A stretch of 39,035 bases of DNA from JBBQFC01 sp038321615 (GCA_038321615.1 JBBQFC010000031.1:1-39035); one strand, 5' to 3'; shown: positions 1-9,205, numbered from the stretch's first letter. Made by a program: numbers and translations. The notes: a model not told the origin generated them from the sequence alone.

Positions 1-228
1 GAAGCTAATTGGAGCGTAGTGGCCGAAGCCATACAGACTGTTCTGCGCCGCGAAGGATATCCCAAACCGTACGAAGCTCTACGCGATTTAACCCGAACCA
101 ATGCCCATATAAACCGCGAAAGTCTCCACGCTTTTATCGACGGACTAGACGTTGGCGAAGACATCCGAGCGGAGTTAAAGGTCATCAGCCCATTTAATTA
201 TACTGGTATTCCGATTCCGTCGCGATGA
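1..228 (+). CDS. purB: Adenylosuccinate lyase, C-terminal fragment (5' truncated by window edge)
   Basis: Open from base 1 in frame 1 to the TGA at 226-228, giving about 75 C-terminal residues. The segment NWSVVAEAIQTVLRREG followed by YPKPYEAL and, near the end, FNYTGI matches the C-terminal domain of Bacteroidota adenylosuccinate lyases. The enzyme cleaves SAICAR and adenylosuccinate to release fumarate in purine synthesis and acts in the cytosol. The catalytic core lies upstream of the window. The stop codon overlaps the next ATG (ATGA, 225-228), so purB and the exporter are probably co-transcribed and translationally coupled. An internal ATG at 19 is not a real start because coding similarity continues to the window edge. 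The assignment rests on recalled family sequence and not on a search. Confidence 0.8.
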   Translation, partial: EANWSVVAEAIQTVLRREGYPKPYEALRDLTRTNAHINRESLHAFIDGLDVGEDIRAELKVISPFNYTGIPIPSR

Positions 229-2054
229 AAGGATTTTTCCAGATACTCGGGTTGATGCGAAATTACCGCGCACAAGTAGCGGGAAACATTTTCTTCAACC
301 TTCTGTCCACGATCTTTTCACTTTTTTCGCTGGCGGCAGTGGCTCCTTTCCTTAAGCTTCTATTTAATTCCGATAATATCGCCCTTCCGGAAACGGTGCC
401 CCATTTGGGTTTTAGTTCGGAAGCCTTTTTGAATTATATCAATTATTGGTTTAGCTACTTTATTGTGGTCAATGGCCCCAGCCGTGCACTTTTCTATTTC
501 TGTATTATCTTGGTTATCATATTCTTTTTGAAGAATATTACGCGCTATTTCACCCTCTATTTCCTCGCACCCATCCGCGTAGGTGTAATCCGCGATTTGC
601 GGCAATCGCTGCATCACAAAGTCTTGGCGCTCCACCTGGGCTTTTACAGCGATGAGCGCAAGGGCGACATCATGACCCGCGCCACCAGCGATGTGAGTGA
701 GATAGAAAATTCGATCATCTCTTCGCTCGAGATGGTATTTCGCGACCCTATTTTGATCATCACCTACTTGGGATCTATGTTCTTTCTGAGCTGGAAACTG
801 AGCCTTTTTGTACTCGTACTTTTACCCATCAGCGGTTATTTGATCTCGATCATTGGCAAAAGCCTGAAGAATGCATCGACAAGGGGTCAATCAAAACTTG
901 GCGAAGTAATGACCATTTTTGAAGAATCGCTGAGCGGTTTAAGGATTATTCAGGCATTTAACGCGCAGGTAGCTACCCACCTGCGTTTTGAAAAGGCCAA
1001 TAACGAGTTCTACCGACTGATGGTGAAGCTGTTTCGGAAGGAATATTTGGGCAGTCCGCTTACCGAAATACTCAGCGCCATTACCCTTTCGATTCTCATT
1101 TACTTCGGTGGAAACCTCGTGCTTTCCGAATCGGACTCTGGATTTACAGGTGAGTTTTTCATCATGTTCTTGCTCATCTTTTCGCAATTGATCACGCCGG
1201 CAAAGTCGTTTAGCCAAGCCTATTTTAAAATTCAGCGCGGTCTGGCTTCGGTCGATCGGGTGAATGGAATATTGCATGCCGACGAGAAAATTAAGGATCC
1301 CAAAAACCCCACTCCTTTCGGAGATTTTGCCGAATCGCTCCATTTTAAAGATGTACAGTTCAGCTATGGCTCCAAGCCTATACTCGGTGGGATTAACCTT
1401 GAAATCAGAAAAGGCGAAAAAATTGCTTTGGTGGGCCCTTCGGGTGGAGGGAAAAGCACGCTCGCAAATCTTGCTCCCCGATTTTATGATGTTACCGGCG
1501 GTTCTATTACCATAGATGGGGTCGATATCCGACAAATGGCGCTGAAGGATTTGCGCAGGCAGTTTGGAATCGTGACCCAAGACTCCGTGCTTTTCAACGA
1601 TTCGGTGCTCAACAATATCAGGCTTTCGCGCCCCGAAGCAAGCGATGAAGAAGTGGCTGAAGCTGCGCGGATCGCCAATGCTTATGATTTTATAATGGCC
1701 TTGGAAAACGGTTTTCAGACGACCGTAGGCGACGGAGGCAGCAAGCTTAGCGGTGGTCAACGTCAGCGATTGAGCATCGCCCGGGCTGTGCTGAAAAACC
1801 CCTTGTTTCTTATTCTCGATGAAGCCACTTCTGCCCTCGATACCGAGTCGGAGCGACTCGTGCAAGACGCTATCAATAAATTGATGGAAAACCGAACTTC
1901 CCTCGTTATAGCCCACCGGTTAAGTACCATTCAACATGCAGACCGCATAGTGGTGATCGAAGCAGGTAGAGTAGCAGAAATAGGTCAACACGAAGATCTC
2001 CTGGCTTTGCGGGGGACTTACAAAAGGCTCTACGACCTCCAATCGTTTGATTAA
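225..2054 (+). CDS. MsbA-like ABC transporter, fused permease and ATPase
   Basis: A 609-residue half-transporter with the membrane domain first (residues about 15-330, roughly six hydrophobic spans) and the nucleotide-binding domain after residue about 350. Visible motifs are Walker A GPSGGGKST near 404-412, the ABC signature LSGGQRQR near 508-515, Walker B LFLILDEATSALD near 525-537 and the switch His in AHRLST near 563. Such homodimeric exporters flip lipids or drugs across the inner membrane; the lipid A flippase MsbA is the closest textbook relative. The substrate here cannot be read from sequence. The ATG at 225 overlaps the purB stop by four bases, which fixes the start. I see no clear terminator after the gene. 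A multidrug exporter of the same family is the main alternative. Confidence 0.88.
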   Translation: MKGFFQILGLMRNYRAQVAGNIFFNLLSTIFSLFSLAAVAPFLKLLFNSDNIALPETVPHLGFSSEAFLNYINYWFSYFIVVNGPSRALFYFCIILVIIFFLKNITRYFTLYFLAPIRVGVIRDLRQSLHHKVLALHLGFYSDERKGDIMTRATSDVSEIENSIISSLEMVFRDPILIITYLGSMFFLSWKLSLFVLVLLPISGYLISIIGKSLKNASTRGQSKLGEVMTIFEESLSGLRIIQAFNAQVATHLRFEKANNEFYRLMVKLFRKEYLGSPLTEILSAITLSILIYFGGNLVLSESDSGFTGEFFIMFLLIFSQLITPAKSFSQAYFKIQRGLASVDRVNGILHADEKIKDPKNPTPFGDFAESLHFKDVQFSYGSKPILGGINLEIRKGEKIALVGPSGGGKSTLANLAPRFYDVTGGSITIDGVDIRQMALKDLRRQFGIVTQDSVLFNDSVLNNIRLSRPEASDEEVAEAARIANAYDFIMALENGFQTTVGDGGSKLSGGQRQRLSIARAVLKNPLFLILDEATSALDTESERLVQDAINKLMENRTSLVIAHRLSTIQHADRIVVIEAGRVAEIGQHEDLLALRGTYKRLYDLQSFD

Positions 2055-2170
2055 GAACCCGCAAATTTGCTCTCAAAATCGGAATTTCAGATCGTTTAAT
2101 TCCAGCTATTTGCATCATAAATTAAACTTGATTAGTTTTAGAGCTTCCAATCGTATCTAACCCCATCTGA

Positions 2171-5100
2171 ATGAAGCCATTCTGCGCACCGCAAACCCTG
2201 CGAAAATCTCTCGTTGGCGCTTGCTTTTTGATCGTACCTTTTTTCTCCAATCACATCAGCGCGCAAGCTCCGGCAAACGACTTATGTGCCGGTGCCGTAC
2301 CTATAGCAATAAATGCAGGTTGGGTGGCAGCGAGTAATGCCAATACCGTTTCGGCCAATAACGGTCCGAACTTGAATTGCGGTGGCGGACAACTGATCAA
2401 GGATGTATGGTTCAGCTTTGAATTCGCAGGTGGGAATATTACCATCACTACGCAACTCGGTACGCTGAACGACACCCGCATCGGGGTAAGGGAAGCTTGC
2501 ACTTCTCCTGTAATTGCCTGCAACGACGATGCATCGGGAATAGGCCTTGCTTCCAGGCTTTCGCTGGGTTGCGCACAGCTCGTGGTAGGCCAAACTTACT
2601 TAATTCAAGCCGGTGGTTACCAGCAGCTCGCTGGCACATTCAGTATCAAAATCGAGAGCACCGACGTGGAAGGCTGCTCCAACGCACTCGCAAATAATTT
2701 CAACCCATGCGCTACCATAGAAAATGGGAGCTGCACTTTCGACGCACTAGCCGCGGCCTTCGATTACGATGTGGTGCTCGATTGCGATGTACTCGGAGTA
2801 ACTTACACGAGCCAAAGCGTGGGCAATATTCAAACGTTTTTATGGGATTTCCCCGGCGGTGCGCCCGCCACGTCGTCAGAGCAGGTAGTGACAGTAACCT
2901 ATCCAGAAGCGGGAATATACGGCGCTACACTTACCGCTACAGAATTTGGGGGTGGCCAGGCATCGATGTCACAAAACGTAGATGTGCAGGCCCAACTGCA
3001 ATTTGAAGTCCAAATCGTACAGGATAATTATCCCGTGGAAACTTCGTGGAAATTGTTCAATGAACTCGGCCTTGAAGTCGCTGGGGGCGGATCTGTTGGT
3101 GCGAGTGTATGTATCGACGCCTATCAATGTCACCAATTTGTGATCTATGATTCTTACGGAGATGGTCTCTGCTGCGCTTATGGCGAAGGATCGTACACCC
3201 TTTTACTCGGCGGTGTCGAGGTAGGTACAGGTGGGTTTTTCGGTTTCGAAGAAGGTACTTCAGTAAACTGCCCTCCCGGCTCTGATTGCAACAATGCCAT
3301 CGCCGTAGGTCTAGGCACGCACACCGCCCCGCTAAACGAAAATTGGTTCACCTTTACACCCGATACCAGTGGTCAATTCATTATTTCTACCTGCGATCTT
3401 ACTACCTGCCCTACTACTATTTGGGTATATGACTATTGCAATATGGCCAATTTTGACGAATCAAATGCGGCCACTTACACCTTCAACGACGGATTCTGCG
3501 GCAACCAAGCCCAGATTACCAATGTAATGGCAGCTGGTACGGAGTATTTTATTCGCGTTCGCTGGACGGAAGATCCACTTGCGCTCTGTCAAAAGGACTT
3601 GTTCATTGATTTTCTCGGGCCCATTCCCGGCTGCTCCAACCCATCAGCCTGCAACTATGAGCCGCTGGCTCAAATACCTGGCCCATGCTACTTTAATGAT
3701 GATCCCGAATGCAGCAATCTGGGGCCAGACCTTTCTGTACGCGGCGACGTTTACTTCAATTCCATGTATTTAACAACCATCAACGCTACCGATGCCTGCT
3801 TGGTGAGCGAAGGATGCGTTCAAGGCTTTGGTCAACGGCAGGTGGTGAGATTTACCACCTTTATCGACAACATAGGCACTCAAGATTACTTCATAGGTGT
3901 TCCAAATGCTGGCAACCCACAATTTGAATATGACCCTTGCCACAATCACTACCACTACGAAGGTTATGCAGAGTACCTTCTATTTGATGGAGATGGATAT
4001 GAAATGCCACAAATAGGATTCAAGAACGGATTCTGCGTGTTAGATTTAACCTGTCCCAACGGCGGAGTGGCAAAATTTGGTTGCGGCAATATGGGTATTA
4101 CGGCAGGTTGCGCCGATTATTACTCTTCCGGCCTACAATGCCAGTGGGTAGATATTACAGACGTACCCGCTGGTACATACACCATGGTGGCTCGCACCAA
4201 CTGGGATCAATCGCCCGATAACGCCGGTCGCTTCGAATTGCGTTATGACAATAACTGGGCGGCTGTTTGTATTTCCTTTGAGCGCGATGCCAGCAATAAT
4301 ATTATCAATTTCTCGAAGTCGCTCGATTGTGTAATACCTATCGACTGTATCGGCCAGCCTTTTGGCAACAATATCCCCGATTGCACCGGCCAGTGCGGAG
4401 GAGACAATCATGTGGGTAACTTAAACGCCAATCCAGAGCTTCAAACCGCTGATGTCGATCTTTATTTAACAGGTATTGCAGATGGATCAATAGATGTGAG
4501 CAACTGTACCGATGTGAATAATGACGGAAGCATTACGGTTTTTGATGCCGCTTTGGTGTCTGACTGTGTGATACAAGGCACCGCCCAAGTAGACGAAACG
4601 GGTGTACACAACCACTGCATTTTCGGCAACGACTTAATTAACCCAAATGATTTGGTAACATTCTCGCTCGGCGGTCTCGATACCGAAAATGGGTATTTCG
4701 ATCTATACGTGCTCAATCCAGACTGCAAGATCGTCGGCTTCGAATTTTTGATTTCTGGAGCGCATATCTCTTCGGTTGAAACTTTGGTTAGCTCAGAGCT
4801 CTTTACCTTCGGCACCACTGTTTCTACTACTGATAACCGGGTGGCGGCGCTTTCGCAAGTACCCCAGTTCTTGATTAAGCAATATTCGCCTTTTCCCCTG
4901 CTCCGCATCTATTTCTCGGCTCTCACCGGCGAAGAAATTTGCATAAGCGAAATAGTCGATGTTGTAAACGAAGATTACCACGGCGTGCTTACCGCCTCGG
5001 GGCCCTGCATTTCTGCCGCACCCGAAGAATCCAGCATTTCGGGTAGCGTAGCTTGGCCAGAAAGCTGTGGAGATCGCGCTATGGTTATTCAGATGCGCGA

Positions 5101-5482
5101 TACCGAAACCGGAATTACGGAATATACCATGGCGACTACCCTGGCAGCAAATGGCGCGTTTTCCACATCCACCATGCTACCCGGATCCTACGATGTAAGA
5201 TTTAAGGTGGCGGGTGCTTTGGCGCAACTCTTTCTGAATGTCGCAATCGGTGCGGGTGTAAATTCCTTTGAATTGAGCGCATTACAATTAGGCGATATCA
5301 ACGGCGATAATGTGGTAAACGTTTCTGATATATCCCTGCTAAATGCATCCTGGGCAAGCCAGGTGGGCGACCCAAGCTATAATCCGGTGGCTGATCTTTC
5401 GTGCGACGGGGTAGTTAACTTGGTGGACGTATCCTTGCTCAATACCACCTTCGGATTTTCGGGAGCCATTTTCGGAATGTAA
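2171..5482 (+). CDS. Secreted multidomain protein with a lysyl oxidase domain and dockerin-like tail
   Basis: An 1103-residue exported protein. Residues 1-32 form a signal peptide ending SAQA. Next come a Bacteroidota adhesion-type beta domain opening NDLCAGA (about 36-165), a PKD domain with FLWDFPGGAPA (about 195-275), a beta domain with YGDGLCC (about 277-370) and another beta domain to about 500. Residues about 518-715 match animal lysyl oxidase: DPCHNHYHYEG carries the copper ligands H591, H593 and H595; K618 and Y651 fall where the lysine tyrosylquinone cofactor residues lie; and LQCQWVDITDVPAGTY matches the conserved CQWIDITDV block. Known lysyl oxidases oxidatively deaminate peptidyl lysine. 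A single calcium-loop segment (DVNNDGSITVFD) lies near 777. Residues about 955-1103 form an Ig-like plus two-loop dockerin-like tail also found in the protease at 20616-24761. No typical T9SS sorting tail is seen. Role in matrix cross-linking is inference. Confidence 0.85.
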   Translation: MKPFCAPQTLRKSLVGACFLIVPFFSNHISAQAPANDLCAGAVPIAINAGWVAASNANTVSANNGPNLNCGGGQLIKDVWFSFEFAGGNITITTQLGTLNDTRIGVREACTSPVIACNDDASGIGLASRLSLGCAQLVVGQTYLIQAGGYQQLAGTFSIKIESTDVEGCSNALANNFNPCATIENGSCTFDALAAAFDYDVVLDCDVLGVTYTSQSVGNIQTFLWDFPGGAPATSSEQVVTVTYPEAGIYGATLTATEFGGGQASMSQNVDVQAQLQFEVQIVQDNYPVETSWKLFNELGLEVAGGGSVGASVCIDAYQCHQFVIYDSYGDGLCCAYGEGSYTLLLGGVEVGTGGFFGFEEGTSVNCPPGSDCNNAIAVGLGTHTAPLNENWFTFTPDTSGQFIISTCDLTTCPTTIWVYDYCNMANFDESNAATYTFNDGFCGNQAQITNVMAAGTEYFIRVRWTEDPLALCQKDLFIDFLGPIPGCSNPSACNYEPLAQIPGPCYFNDDPECSNLGPDLSVRGDVYFNSMYLTTINATDACLVSEGCVQGFGQRQVVRFTTFIDNIGTQDYFIGVPNAGNPQFEYDPCHNHYHYEGYAEYLLFDGDGYEMPQIGFKNGFCVLDLTCPNGGVAKFGCGNMGITAGCADYYSSGLQCQWVDITDVPAGTYTMVARTNWDQSPDNAGRFELRYDNNWAAVCISFERDASNNIINFSKSLDCVIPIDCIGQPFGNNIPDCTGQCGGDNHVGNLNANPELQTADVDLYLTGIADGSIDVSNCTDVNNDGSITVFDAALVSDCVIQGTAQVDETGVHNHCIFGNDLINPNDLVTFSLGGLDTENGYFDLYVLNPDCKIVGFEFLISGAHISSVETLVSSELFTFGTTVSTTDNRVAALSQVPQFLIKQYSPFPLLRIYFSALTGEEICISEIVDVVNEDYHGVLTASGPCISAAPEESSISGSVAWPESCGDRAMVIQMRDTETGITEYTMATTLAANGAFSTSTMLPGSYDVRFKVAGALAQLFLNVAIGAGVNSFELSALQLGDINGDNVVNVSDISLLNASWASQVGDPSYNPVADLSCDGVVNLVDVSLLNTTFGFSGAIFGM

Positions 5483-5696
5483 TTTGGTGCAGCCTTGGTT
5501 GGATTTACCACAATGTGGGGATATTATGCCCGACTTTTGATTGTTTTGGCTTACGCGTGCCAACACTGCCGCAAAATAAGCTTGATTGTATAGTCATGTT
5601 AACCAACACCTTATAATGGGTTTATGAAATTTTAGACTAGCTGAATTACAGTGGAGCACATCTTGCATGTCCTAGCCGAACTATAATTCAAAAGAA

Positions 5697-6530
5697 ATGA
5701 AATCAAGAAACCTTTTTTCACTCGGCTTGGCCGCAGTGCTTTTACTTTCTACCGCTTCTTGTTCGGACGACGACACAGAAGATACGCCTCTCTCTGCCCG
5801 TCTCGATGTAACTGAAGTTGGAACCGGATCAATTGGTGGTGATGTATCCATTGAGCAGGGTACACCCCTGGCTTTTGCCTTCGACGCGCGCAAGGGAGCA
5901 ACCGATTTAGAAACTTTTTCGGTAAGTGTAACTGGTGTAAACGTAGTAAATCCAATACCAACAAGTTACGGTGGTAAAACGTATCCGTACGAGCTTTCAA
6001 ACGACGACGACGAAATTTACATCGACACGTTAGCCTTCATCAACGGCGGGCTCAATTTGGGAACTACTTCTTATACATTCACTGTTACCGACGGGAATGG
6101 CGCCTCAAAGAGCACCTCCTTCGACGTGACGGTAGTGAGTGGTACTACATCTTTATCATCTCCGCAGCCTTTTACCTGGCAGCGAGTAGGTGGTGCTAAC
6201 GGTATAGGTCTGAGCCAATTTGGATTGAAATGGACTCAGAACAGTACCACAAATGCTATCGTAGCCATCGACAATGCCACCACAATGGTAGATCTTGGAA
6301 CCGCTTCCTGGGCGAATATCACAACTCAGCAAGCACTAAATTCGGCTATAAACAGCGGAACATCCATTAGCCAATACACCGGCGTTTCGGCTACTGTCAA
6401 TGGCAATTACAACGATGTACTTGGAGTTATTTACAACGGAGTTAATTACATTCTTCGGGTAGAAGAAGGCATCGTAACTACCGGTGGAGCTGGTACAACC
6501 ATCACCATCAACGGCCAATACAAGGAGTAA
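5697..6530 (+). CDS. Surface-type lipoprotein of unknown function, tandem copy 1
   Basis: A 277-residue protein with a type II signal peptide: Lys/Arg start, hydrophobic core and lipobox STASC, with Cys22 as the likely lipidated residue. The following SDDDTED fits the acidic lipoprotein export signal described in Bacteroidota, so display on the outer surface is likely. The rest is Thr/Ser/Asn-rich beta sequence. A middle region with SYTFTVTDGNGASKSTSFDVTV looks like an Ig/cadherin-type strand pattern. A C-terminal region has FTWQRVGG, QFGLKW and the ending GTTITINGQYKE. I recognise no enzyme motif. It is paralogous throughout to the protein at 6958-7785, and both genes end in nearly the same terminator. 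No exact consensus promoter was found upstream. The function is unknown. Confidence 0.85.
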   Translation: MKSRNLFSLGLAAVLLLSTASCSDDDTEDTPLSARLDVTEVGTGSIGGDVSIEQGTPLAFAFDARKGATDLETFSVSVTGVNVVNPIPTSYGGKTYPYELSNDDDEIYIDTLAFINGGLNLGTTSYTFTVTDGNGASKSTSFDVTVVSGTTSLSSPQPFTWQRVGGANGIGLSQFGLKWTQNSTTNAIVAIDNATTMVDLGTASWANITTQQALNSAINSGTSISQYTGVSATVNGNYNDVLGVIYNGVNYILRVEEGIVTTGGAGTTITINGQYKE

Positions 6531-6603
6531 TATCCCTTCTTTTTGAAATGGAAACGGCAATCGAAAGATTGCCGTTTTTTTTGTTTCAGGTTTTTGAATA
6601 TTA
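6478..6603 (+). repeat. 3' duplication block, copy 1
   Basis: From the last 17 codons of the first lipoprotein gene through its terminator to GAATATTA, this 126-base block is about 95 percent identical to 7733-7859: five substitutions and one T-run length change counted by eye. The coding sequence just before the block is clearly more diverged, with many synonymous differences. This is the footprint of a recent duplication or conversion limited to the 3' end. Confidence 0.8.
6552..6582 (+). terminator. Rho-independent terminator after lipoprotein copy 1
   Basis: A perfect 11-bp stem (AAACGGCAATC pairing with GATTGCCGTTT) closes a GAAA tetraloop and runs into eight T residues. It lies 21 bases after the stop codon at 6530. 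The remaining sequence to 6957 shows no further gene that I can support. Confidence 0.92.
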
Positions 6604-6957
6604 ATTGCTTAGGCTCAATATAAGGGCGCATGCCTGGCGGAGCAGATTTGCGTTAAAGTTGATTTAAATTCTTACAGATGAGATTGTTCGATCTCGCATC
6701 GCTCCGTTGAGCAGACCCTTGCGAAATCATCTTTTGAAATACAAACGTTCTATCCTTATCAAATTCCTTGTAAACGTGACCGTGATAAAGCGACGGATTC
6801 TCAGATTCGGCAGGGCGAATACTTAAAGTAGCGGAGAAATGGAACGATCCTTAAGGCTTGCTGATAGTTCGTTGCAGCAGGTTGATAACTTCTCTACCAA
6901 TGGTAATTTGAGTATTGCATATCTTATTTATTTTCGCCGAAATTAAAATCAAAATAA

Positions 6958-7785
6958 ATGAAATTAAGAAGTCTATTCTCACTCGGCTTGGCCGGAACTC
7001 TTTTACTCTTTGCTTCCGCCTGTTCTGACGATGAAACAGAAGACGCACCCGTATCTCCACGATTGGATATTACTGAAGTAGGAACCGCATCAACTGGTGG
7101 TGAGATTTCTATCGAACAAGGTACACCAATCGTATTTGCTATTAACGCTATCAAAGGCACGAGTGATCTCGATGTTTTTTCAATGACTGTAGATGGTGCA
7201 AATGAAGTAGACCCGCTCCCTACATCCTTCAATGGAAATACCTTTCCTTACCAGATTTTGAATGACGATATTGCTAACTACGTTGATACGGTGGTTTTTA
7301 GCAGCTCTAATATCGGCACTACCACTTACACCTTTACGGTTACCGATGGACTGGGAAGCTCAGTAAGTACCTCTTTTGACGTGACCGTCTTTAGTGGTGA
7401 TATTTCCCTCTCTGCGCCGGAGCCCTTCACTTGGACGCGCGTAGGCGGAGCCGCCGGAACTGGTCTGGATCAATTTGGTTTGCAGTGGACTAACAATACT
7501 GCCACCAGTGCAATTGTCGCTATCAACAGCGGGACAACTATGGTAAATCTCGGCGCCGCTGCTTGGACTGATTTACAAACCCAGCAGGCGTTGAATGCCG
7601 CAATCAACGCAGGGACCACCATCACTCAATACAGCGGAGTCTCTTCAACTGCCAACGGGACTTATAGCGATGTGCTTGGAGTGATACACAACGGAGTAAA
7701 TTATATTTTGCGCGTCGAGCAAGGAACTGTATCTACCGGTGGAGCTGGTACAACCATCATCATCAACGGCCAATACAAGGATTAA
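6958..7785 (+). CDS. Surface-type lipoprotein of unknown function, tandem copy 2
   Basis: A 275-residue paralogue of the preceding lipoprotein. It has the same plan: hydrophobic signal peptide, lipobox FASAC with Cys22 lipidated, then the acidic run SDDETED that fits the Bacteroidota surface-export signal, then Ig-like Thr-rich strands (TYTFTVTDGLGSS) and a C-terminal region with FTWTRVGG and QFGLQW, ending GTTIIINGQYKD. The two proteins align end to end, with most differences in the N-terminal half. No catalytic motif is visible. The gene is preceded by 427 bases that hold the first gene's terminator and an AT-rich stretch with only a near-consensus -7 box (TATTTTCG, about 6929). Each copy therefore seems to be a separate transcription unit. 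The function is unknown; antigenic or ligand divergence after duplication is a guess. Confidence 0.85.
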   Translation: MKLRSLFSLGLAGTLLLFASACSDDETEDAPVSPRLDITEVGTASTGGEISIEQGTPIVFAINAIKGTSDLDVFSMTVDGANEVDPLPTSFNGNTFPYQILNDDIANYVDTVVFSSSNIGTTTYTFTVTDGLGSSVSTSFDVTVFSGDISLSAPEPFTWTRVGGAAGTGLDQFGLQWTNNTATSAIVAINSGTTMVNLGAAAWTDLQTQQALNAAINAGTTITQYSGVSSTANGTYSDVLGVIHNGVNYILRVEQGTVSTGGAGTTIIINGQYKD

Positions 7786-7859
7786 TATCCCTTCTTTATG
7801 AAATGGAAACGGCAGTCGAAAGATTGCCGTTTTTTTTTGTTCCAGGTTTTTGAATATTA
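7733..7859 (+). repeat. 3' duplication block, copy 2
   Basis: Partner of 6478-6603. It covers the last codons of the second lipoprotein gene, the terminator and about 20 bases beyond it. Identity drops sharply at both edges, upstream of CTACCGGTGG and after GAATATTA. Confidence 0.8.
7807..7838 (+). terminator. Rho-independent terminator after lipoprotein copy 2
   Basis: The same hairpin as after copy 1 (AAACGGCAGTC, loop GAAA, GATTGCCGTTT) with one A-to-G change that is kept as a G-U pair, followed by nine T residues. It lies between the plus-strand lipoprotein gene and the convergent minus-strand oxidoreductase gene. Confidence 0.92.
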
Positions 7860-8005
7860 CATGCCGATTCTCCCTGCGGAAACACTAGAACTACTATTTC
7901 ATCTCGGGAATATACATGCAGAACATACCAAGTTTCCAATCGCAGGGCGATTGCGGAGCCGTCACATCCCAGCCTGATATATGAGAGCCGAAGAAATACA
8001 GCTTA

Positions 8006-9205
8006 TCACCTTTCGAACTTATACAGTTCTGCTTCAGCAGAAAATTCCCCTTTCATTTGCTGCGTGATTAGCTTTCCTGCAAGCGTCGAAAAAGTAATTC
8101 CGTTGCCTCCAAAACCGAGCGCATAAAACACGTTGGGTGTTCCATCAATTGCACCGATGTAGGGCAGACCGTCCTTCGTAGAACCGAAAGTCCCGGCCCA
8201 CTGAAATTCGACGGACTGGTTCAGGTGAGGAAACATTTTCAGAAAGTGTTTGCGCAATCTTACCACTTTTCGATTGAGCAACCGAGCCCTGCGCTTCGGA
8301 TCATTGCCTTTGATATCGCCCCCACCCACTATGATGGATCCATTATCTGCGCTCCGCATATAATGATAAGGCTCGGCGGTTTCCCAAATCAGGCTGTTCT
8401 GATGCCAATTCTCGGCGCTGCCGCTTGGCTGGGTGATGTATGCGAACGTAGTGTTCAACGACACGATGTCGCGGTAGAGCTTTTCGTCGATCTCATAACC
8501 AGAAGCATAGACTGCGTATTTCGCTTTTATAGTTGACTTGTCGCTCAAATGGGCTTCAATTCCGCCCTCGGTAGTTTTTAAACTTTCTACTTCAGTGAGC
8601 TGAAGCAGTACCGCGCCCTTCTTTTCAGACCATTGTTGTAAGGCATCCATGAGTTGGAATGGATCGGTCTCTGCGCTATGCTCACTCCACAAGCCGCCGG
8701 GAGCCTTAAATCCGAAAGTGTTGCCGATGTCTTTTTGTGATAAGAGTTCCACTTTTAAGCCCAATGACTGGTGCAGTTCAAATTCTTTTTCAATTAGCTG
8801 CTGCCCCCGTCTATCGGAAGCTTTAAAGAGTGTGGGGCGAGCATAAATATTTTTAAAGTCAATTTCTTTGCTAATCCGAAGGAGTTCATCAACAGCGAGG
8901 GCACAATGCTTATAGGCTCTATTGGCCTTGTCAACCCCGATCATTTCTTGCAATTCTGACAAGGGCACGTCTATTTGGTATTGGAGCAAAGCCGTGCTCG
9001 CACTCGTCGAACCCTTGCCAAAGCGGCGCTTATCTACCAAAACAGTTGAAAATCCTGCTTTGATAAGATTATAGAGCACGAGGGCACCGGTTATGCCACC
9101 TCCGATTACCACCACTTCTGTGTCCCTATTCTTGTTCGACAGATGCGCGAAATCGGTTAATCCATTTTTAGCAAGCCAATACGGCTGACCAGAGGTGAGA
9201 TCCAT
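8006..9205 (-). CDS. FAD-dependent oxidoreductase of the D-amino acid oxidase (DAO) family
   Basis: A 399-residue flavoprotein. The N-terminal Rossmann fold shows VVVIGGGITGALVLYNL (about 31-47), ending in the acidic VLVDKR that binds ADP ribose, then the GSTSAS segment typical of DAO-type enzymes. Near the C-terminus, GTFGSTKDGLPYIGAIDG and FYALGFGGNGITFSTLAGKL form the second FAD-binding block. DAO-family enzymes oxidise amines or amino acids such as glycine, sarcosine or D-amino acids, making an imine and peroxide or passing electrons to quinone. No signal peptide is seen, so it should be cytosolic. It lies 76 bases downstream of the PfpI-like gene on the same strand, but a strong terminator lies between them. 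The substrate cannot be assigned from sequence alone. Confidence 0.85.
   Translation of the reverse strand: MDLTSGQPYWLAKNGLTDFAHLSNKNRDTEVVVIGGGITGALVLYNLIKAGFSTVLVDKRRFGKGSTSASTALLQYQIDVPLSELQEMIGVDKANRAYKHCALAVDELLRISKEIDFKNIYARPTLFKASDRRGQQLIEKEFELHQSLGLKVELLSQKDIGNTFGFKAPGGLWSEHSAETDPFQLMDALQQWSEKKGAVLLQLTEVESLKTTEGGIEAHLSDKSTIKAKYAVYASGYEIDEKLYRDIVSLNTTFAYITQPSGSAENWHQNSLIWETAEPYHYMRSADNGSIIVGGGDIKGNDPKRRARLLNRKVVRLRKHFLKMFPHLNQSVEFQWAGTFGSTKDGLPYIGAIDGTPNVFYALGFGGNGITFSTLAGKLITQQMKGEFSAEAELYKFER

Noticed and set aside
939..1916. 325-codon open frame on the minus strand
   Set aside because: It is a shadow of the MsbA-like exporter, whose plus-strand frame has all ABC motifs.
2060..2069. 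GCAAATTTGC palindrome after the MsbA-like gene
   Set aside because: Short, AT-rich and without a T-tract; not distinguishable from chance.
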